Source: Lachnospiraceae bacterium UBA1766
GTDB taxonomy: Bacteria > Bacillota > Clostridia > Lachnospirales > Lachnospiraceae
NCBI GenBank assembly: GCA_002314715.1
Contig: DCGY01000034.1
Location: 1 to 14,338 of the forward strand
Direction: 5' to 3'
Length of the DNA stretch: 14,338 bases
Part shown: one piece after another, positions 12,909 through 14,338 of the stretch
Layout: every line of letters begins with the position of its first letter
How positions within the stretch are numbered: position 1 is the stretch's first letter
The notes under the pieces: model-generated
The model's input: the letters and a program-made list of their open reading frames with translations, nothing else
Database searches by the model: none
What the model was told of the DNA's origin: nothing
Program-made: the position numbers and the translations under genes

Positions 12909-14338
12909 ATGGAATTTCAGAAAAATGATATTTTGACTGTTACAATCGAAGATGTAGGTGTGGACGGAGAAGGCATCGGTAAAGTAGAGGGATATACTTT
13001 GTTTATCAAGGATGCCGTAATAGGAGACACCGTTTCTGCGAAGTTAATGAAATGCAAAAAACACTATGCGTATGCAAAATTGGAGAAGGTGATCACACCT
13101 TCTCCTTTTCGTGTGGAGCCGAAATGCTTATTCTACAGACAGTGCGGCGGTTGCCAGATACAGCCTCTTTCTTATGAAGAGCAGCTGCGTTTTAAACAGG
13201 AAAAGATTCGAAATAACCTGATTCGAATCGGTGGATTCGACCCGGAATATGTAGATGCCCGCATGGAAACCATTGTAGGTATGGAGAACCCTTGGAGTTA
13301 TCGTAATAAGGCACAATATCCCATCGGTACGGATAAGGACGGCAATCCCATAGCAGGATTTTATGCCGGCAGAACCCATTCCATTATCGCCAATACCGAT
13401 TGTAAATTAGGTGTGGAAGAAAACAAAAATATCCTGGATATCATTTTGGAGCATATGAAACAATATAAAATCAGTGCCTACGAGGAGGAAACCGGAAAGG
13501 GTCTTCTTCGCCATGTACTGATTCGTAAAGGATTTACCAGCAAGGAAATCATGGTTTGTCTGGTCATTAATTCCAAGCTTCAAAAGAACGGAGAATATCT
13601 GTCCGGGCAGCAGGCGCTTTTGTCCAAACTGCAACAGATTTCCGGAATGACCAGTATTTCCGTAAGCCTGAACCGAGAGCAAACCAATGTAATTATGGGT
13701 AAGGAAATCGTAACTCTTTGGGGAAGCGATACCATTACGGACACCATTCACGTAAGAAATATGAAGGAGGAAGGCTATCCGTTTACCGGAAAGGAATTGC
13801 AGTTTTCGATTTCACCTTTGTCCTTCTATCAGGTCAATCCGGTACAAACGGAAAAACTTTACAGTTTGGCCTTGGATTACGCGAATCTTACCGGTAAGGA
13901 AGTGATTTGGGATTTGTATTGTGGAATCGGAACAATTTCACTGTTTATGGCAGACCAGGCCAGGAAGGTCTGCGGTGTAGAGATTATTCCGCAAGCGATT
14001 GAAGATGCCAAGGCAAATGCACTTCGAAATCAAATCTCCAACGCAGAATTCTTTGTGGGAAAGGCAGAGGAAGTGCTGCCCAAAATTTATCGTCGTGAAA
14101 ATCCGACAGACGATTCTTCTATGGAGGACATGCTTCATCCGGATGTCATCATGGTGGATCCTCCCAGAAAGGGCTGTGATGAGCAATGTCTGGAAACCAT
14201 GCTTGAAATGAAACCGCAGCGAATTGTGTACGTAAGTTGCGATTCTGCAACCCTGGCAAGAGATTTGCGGATTTTGTACGATGGCGGCTATGAAATTGAA
14301 AAGATACGGGGAGTGGATCAATTTGCACAAACGGTGCA
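12909..14338 (+). CDS. rlmD: 23S rRNA (uracil-C5)-methyltransferase, RlmD/RlmCD/RumA type, 3' end outside the window
   Basis: The reading frame starts at ATG 12909, about 10 bases after AAAGGA, and runs open to the window edge (476 codons). It encodes a TrmA/RumA-family enzyme that makes 5-methyluridine in 23S rRNA with S-adenosylmethionine. It has an N-terminal TRAM domain (about 5-60), an iron-sulfur cluster region with Cys73, Cys79, Cys82 (KCLFYRQCGGC) and Cys165 (TDCKLG), the SAM-binding motif DLYCGIGTIS (from Asp335), VDPPRKGCD, and the catalytic Cys444 in VSCDSATLARDL. The usual SC(N/D)P reads SCDS. The sequence ends within VDQFAQTV, normally about 15-20 residues before the C-terminus. 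Gram-positive members can modify both U747 and U1939 (RlmCD), so single or dual specificity is open. It is the third gene of the htrA-like/yhaM operon. Confidence 0.93.
   Translation, partial: MEFQKNDILTVTIEDVGVDGEGIGKVEGYTLFIKDAVIGDTVSAKLMKCKKHYAYAKLEKVITPSPFRVEPKCLFYRQCGGCQIQPLSYEEQLRFKQEKIRNNLIRIGGFDPEYVDARMETIVGMENPWSYRNKAQYPIGTDKDGNPIAGFYAGRTHSIIANTDCKLGVEENKNILDIILEHMKQYKISAYEEETGKGLLRHVLIRKGFTSKEIMVCLVINSKLQKNGEYLSGQQALLSKLQQISGMTSISVSLNREQTNVIMGKEIVTLWGSDTITDTIHVRNMKEEGYPFTGKELQFSISPLSFYQVNPVQTEKLYSLALDYANLTGKEVIWDLYCGIGTISLFMADQARKVCGVEIIPQAIEDAKANALRNQISNAEFFVGKAEEVLPKIYRRENPTDDSSMEDMLHPDVIMVDPPRKGCDEQCLETMLEMKPQRIVYVSCDSATLARDLRILYDGGYEIEKIRGVDQFAQTV

Noticed and set aside
12909..14338. 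Several minus-strand open frames (13128-13379, 13407-13751, 13938-14330)
   Set aside because: The plus strand carries one uninterrupted frame with all RlmD motifs across this whole stretch; the others are antisense shadows.

Overview
The window looks like chromosomal DNA of a low-to-moderate GC Firmicute, most likely class Clostridia and plausibly Lachnospiraceae. The evidence is the strong AAAGG-type ribosome binding sites, the sigma-A-like promoters, the style of the encoded proteins (Clostridia-type MutS2, a YhaM-like nuclease, a beta-helix lipoprotein, DUF4956) and the absence of any phage or plasmid genes. The family assignment is an inference. No rRNA, tRNA or CRISPR array was seen. The longest stretch without a gene is about 230 bases.

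Left block, minus strand (about 4966 down to 1): a promoter at 4939-4966 drives mutS2, followed 18 bases later by an OmpR-family response regulator, a sensor kinase whose ATG abuts the regulator's stop codon, and a 68-residue single-pass membrane protein. This reads as one operon, joining a ribosome-rescue/DNA-repair ATPase to a two-component system. Positions 1-23 look like the terminal inverted repeat of an IS3-family element (IS150-like group) lying outside the window.

Middle block, plus strand (4983-10510): a second two-component pair (regulator and kinase overlapping by 4 bases, ATGA) ends at a strong terminator. A three-gene operon follows: a VTC/CYTH-fold polyphosphate polymerase-like protein, a DUF4956 polytopic membrane protein, and a lipoprotein with a beta-helix carbohydrate-binding domain and a tandem-repeat tail. 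The promoters of the two-component pair and of the three-gene operon share an 11-bp-period direct repeat (TTTAGG-N5-TTAAGG and TTTAAG-N5-TTTAGG) at the same distance from the -10, in place of a -35. I infer that the regulator activates itself and the VTC operon, so the five genes would form one regulated cell-envelope system. A cytoplasmic polymerase, a membrane partner and a surface polyanion/acid-sugar-binding lipoprotein is the most intriguing unit here; what it makes is not known from the sequence.

Right block, plus strand (10455 to the end): a promoter nested inside the preceding terminator hairpin leads to a membrane-anchored HtrA/DegP-like protein with a PDZ domain. All three catalytic triad positions are substituted (His to Lys, Asp to Asn, Ser to Ala), so it is probably a pseudoprotease. 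A YhaM-type 3'-5' exoribonuclease and an RlmD/RlmCD-type 23S rRNA uracil-C5 methyltransferase follow at short spacing; the last is cut by the window edge shortly before its expected C-terminus.
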